Source of the DNA: Anaerolineales bacterium
Lineage (GTDB): Bacteria > Chloroflexota > Anaerolineae > Anaerolineales > UBA4823
Assembly: GCA_016929095.1 (NCBI GenBank)
Contig: JAFGJM010000010.1
Coordinates: 124,001-188,000 of the forward strand
Direction: 5' to 3'
DNA length: 64,000 nucleotides
Position 1 is the first letter of the stretch. Each line of letters begins with the position of its first letter. The notes below the pieces were generated by a model. It saw only the letters and a list, made by a program, of their open reading frames with translations. It was not told where the DNA came from and ran no database searches. The translations under genes and the position numbers were made by a program. This document shows positions 62,218-64,000 of this stretch, piece by piece.

Positions 62218-63228
62218 TTGTCTGATGATGTAATACCGGTTGTATACATCTTTCATGGCGAAGATGAATTTGCCATTGCTCAATTAATTTCCGAGAAGGA
62301 AAAAGAGATGGGCGATCCGGCTATTGCTTCTATGAATATCTCCCGGTTGGATGGGCGAAACCTGTCACTAGATGAGTTGTATACCACCGCAGCGGCAATT
62401 CCCTTTTTGGGGGACAGGCGGATGGTAGTGGTAAATGATTTAATCAATACCATAGATACACCCGAACTCCAAGAAAAATTAATCAAATATCTGGAAAATC
62501 TACCGCCGACTACCCGGCTGGTCTTGGTGGAAAATACAAGCCTTCTCCCTAAAAAGGATCATAAAACCGATAAACAAAAATCACACTGGCTCGTTGCATG
62601 GGCAGAGCAAGCGCCAAAAATTGCCTATGCTAAAAATTTTCCTATTCTTGAAAGTCATGCCCTGGCGGAGCGGATAAAACAGCAAGCCATACAGGCTGGG
62701 GGATCTATTACCGATGAGGCTGCCGGGCTTCTGGCAGATTTGTGTGGCGAGAATCCGCGCATGGCGCACCAGGAGATTTTAAAACTTCTCATATATGTGA
62801 ATTACAAACGTCCGATAGATGCCGACGATGTGAGGGATATTACCCCTGACGCCAGTGTTTTAGAAAAGTTTGCCCTGGCGAATGCCCTGCGTGAGCGTAA
62901 TGTACGTGAGGCGCTAAGGGTTGTTTGCAAGGAATTGGAAAACACCGAACCCTATATGCTTGTCGCAAGCATTGCCTACCAATTTCGCACCCTGTTGTGC
63001 GCCAGAGATGGTTTGGACCGCGGGGGTGATATTCGCAGCCTGGCCAGGGAAATGAAAATCTCTGAAGGGTACGCCCGTCATCTGTTCCAACAGGCACAAA
63101 GGTTTTCATCGGGTGAACTTGAAGATATCTATCGCCGCCTGTTAAAGGTCGATGAAGCCATAAAAACCAGCCAAATGGATGGGGATGTCGCTTTACAATA
63201 CTTTATTTCAGATTTCGCCAGAGAGTAA
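62218..63228 (+). CDS. holA: DNA polymerase III delta subunit
   Basis: 336 residues from a TTG at 62218, just after the DUF6391 stop; ATG at 62182 would overlap that gene. FHGEDEFAIAQLISEKEKEM and LGDRRMVVVNDL mark the N-terminal clamp-loader AAA-like domain, and ALRERNVREALRVVCKELENTEPYMLVASIAYQFRTLL is the C-terminal collar domain. The delta subunit opens the sliding clamp. Weak GAGG lies before the TTG. Confidence 0.88.
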   Translation: MSDDVIPVVYIFHGEDEFAIAQLISEKEKEMGDPAIASMNISRLDGRNLSLDELYTTAAAIPFLGDRRMVVVNDLINTIDTPELQEKLIKYLENLPPTTRLVLVENTSLLPKKDHKTDKQKSHWLVAWAEQAPKIAYAKNFPILESHALAERIKQQAIQAGGSITDEAAGLLADLCGENPRMAHQEILKLLIYVNYKRPIDADDVRDITPDASVLEKFALANALRERNVREALRVVCKELENTEPYMLVASIAYQFRTLLCARDGLDRGGDIRSLAREMKISEGYARHLFQQAQRFSSGELEDIYRRLLKVDEAIKTSQMDGDVALQYFISDFARE

Positions 63229-63439
63229 AACAGAAAAATTATACATAGTTGAAACATTGCCAGTAAATTATCTGGGAAAAATCAATTATGCATGGTAGCA
63301 GGTATTCATTCCCTGGTGAGAGAACAGCTATTTTTTGCAACCTCCTAAAAAATATGACGTATTGTTATACGTAAGAAATCAAATATTTAGAGTAAAATTA
63401 TATCCTTTTAGGCAACCTGTCATCTATGTGATTACAATT

Positions 63440-64000
63440 ATGATGAATAATAAATCCACTCAAGTTAAATCTATGAAGCCCTTCTTCGTCGTCTGGACCG
63501 GGCAGGCGTTTTCTTTATTCGGCAGCAGCCTGGTGCAATTTGCCCTGGTCTGGTATCTCACCCAGCGCACCGGGTCAGCCACCATTTTAGCAACCGCCAC
63601 CCTGGTAGCTTTCTTGCCGGATGTGTTCCTCGGCCCATATATCGGTGCGCTGGTAGACCGCTGGAGCCGGCGGCTGGTAATGATGGCTGCCGATGGGCTG
63701 ATCGCACTGGCAACCCTGGGTCTGGCTGCGCTGTTCCTGGCGGATAAAGTAGAAGTGTGGCATATTTATGTCATTATGTTCATAAGAGCTCTGGGCGGGA
63801 CCTTCCACTGGCCGGCGATGCAATCTTCTACCTCACTCATGGTACCCACAGAGCATCTATCACGCATTGCCGGACTAAACCAAGCGCTACGCGGTGCCAT
63901 GTCCATCGTCGCGCCGATGGCGGGCGCCTTGTTATTGGCTGTTATACCCATGCAGGGTATTTTGGCTATCGATGTGGGGACGGCGGTTATTGCCATTATC
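63440..64000 (+). CDS. MFS transporter (DHA3/MefA-like), 3' end outside window
   Basis: 187 codons are visible from the ATG at 63440 to the right edge, still open. KPFFVVWTGQAFSLFGSSLVQFALVWYLTQRTGSA opens the first segments, and the loop GALVDRWSRRLVMMAADG is the motif A between helices 2 and 3. Several further helices follow. The pattern is that of macrolide-efflux-like MFS proteins. No clear ribosome site precedes the double ATG. The direction of transport and the substrate are unknown. Confidence 0.85.
   Translation, partial: MMNNKSTQVKSMKPFFVVWTGQAFSLFGSSLVQFALVWYLTQRTGSATILATATLVAFLPDVFLGPYIGALVDRWSRRLVMMAADGLIALATLGLAALFLADKVEVWHIYVIMFIRALGGTFHWPAMQSSTSLMVPTEHLSRIAGLNQALRGAMSIVAPMAGALLLAVIPMQGILAIDVGTAVIAII

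Noticed and set aside
1-64000. tRNA, rRNA or insertion sequence genes
   Set aside because: I looked in all gaps for tRNA-like arms, rRNA stretches and transposase frames and saw none that I could support.

Overview
The window looks like a piece of a Gram-positive-like or monoderm-like bacterial chromosome, most plausibly a member of Chloroflexota (Anaerolineae type). The basis is the gene complement: hrcA-grpE-dnaK-dnaJ-prmA under a perfect CIRCE operator, ClpC, a four-domain S1 protein, a DUF6391 protein, lipoprotein-anchored ABC binding proteins, and large secreted repeat proteins ending in a YLPV(I/L)(I/L)R tail. This assignment is inference; there is no rRNA or tRNA in the window. No CRISPR array, insertion sequence or tRNA gene was recognised.

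Layout. (1) 1-5.5 kb, + strand: amino-acid uptake and catabolism (class III aminotransferase cut by the left edge, binding lipoprotein, ornithine-cyclodeaminase-like enzyme, two permeases, ATPase), with a palindrome or repeat in nearly every spacer. (2) 5.7-11.2 kb: a decayed delta-60 repeat gene, a monomeric [FeFe]-hydrogenase with degenerate N-terminal cluster sites, and an NMT1/SsuA-type ABC transporter. (3) 11.5-14.8 kb: a flavin amine-oxidase-like enzyme facing an Lrp/AsnC regulator plus saccharopine-dehydrogenase-like operon. (4) 15-20 kb: secreted beta-helix protein, DUF433/DUF5615 toxin-antitoxin-like pair, DinB-like protein, and an operon of two secreted proteins. (5) 20.3-26.3 kb, - strand: heat-shock operon whose spacers, and the prmA reading frame itself, carry C/G-rich palindromic repeats. 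(6) 26.4-32.1 kb, - strand: a diguanylate cyclase, an M20 peptidase, and an I/D-type metal-chelatase pair in overlapping frames joined by an A10 run. (7) 32.2-36.5 kb, + strand: S1 and ClpC. (8) 36.5-43 kb, - strand: an ArsR regulator, octaheme tetrathionate-reductase-family cytochrome, heptaheme/cytochrome b fusion and two YeeE/YedE transporters, read here as a sulfur-compound respiration or transport unit. (9) 43-47 kb, - strand: adjacent cohesin-like and dockerin-like secreted proteins. (10) 47.4-55.6 kb, + strand: a glycoside catabolic locus (GH4, ROK regulator, ABC importer without ATPase, ROK kinase, SIS sugar isomerase). (11) 55.7-64 kb: mixed housekeeping and accessory genes (TrmO, MerR regulator, serine beta-lactamase-like protein, flavodoxin, GNAT, two isoprenylcysteine-methyltransferase-like proteins, DUF6391, HolA, and an MFS transporter cut by the right edge).

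The strongest unusual signals are the chelatase I/D frameshift site, the palindromic repeat read through inside prmA, the octaheme/cytochrome b/YeeE sulfur island with a rhodanese domain lacking its catalytic cysteine, the hydrogenase with eroded N-terminal cluster ligands, the cohesin/dockerin neighbours, and a shared C-terminal YLPV tail on secreted proteins.
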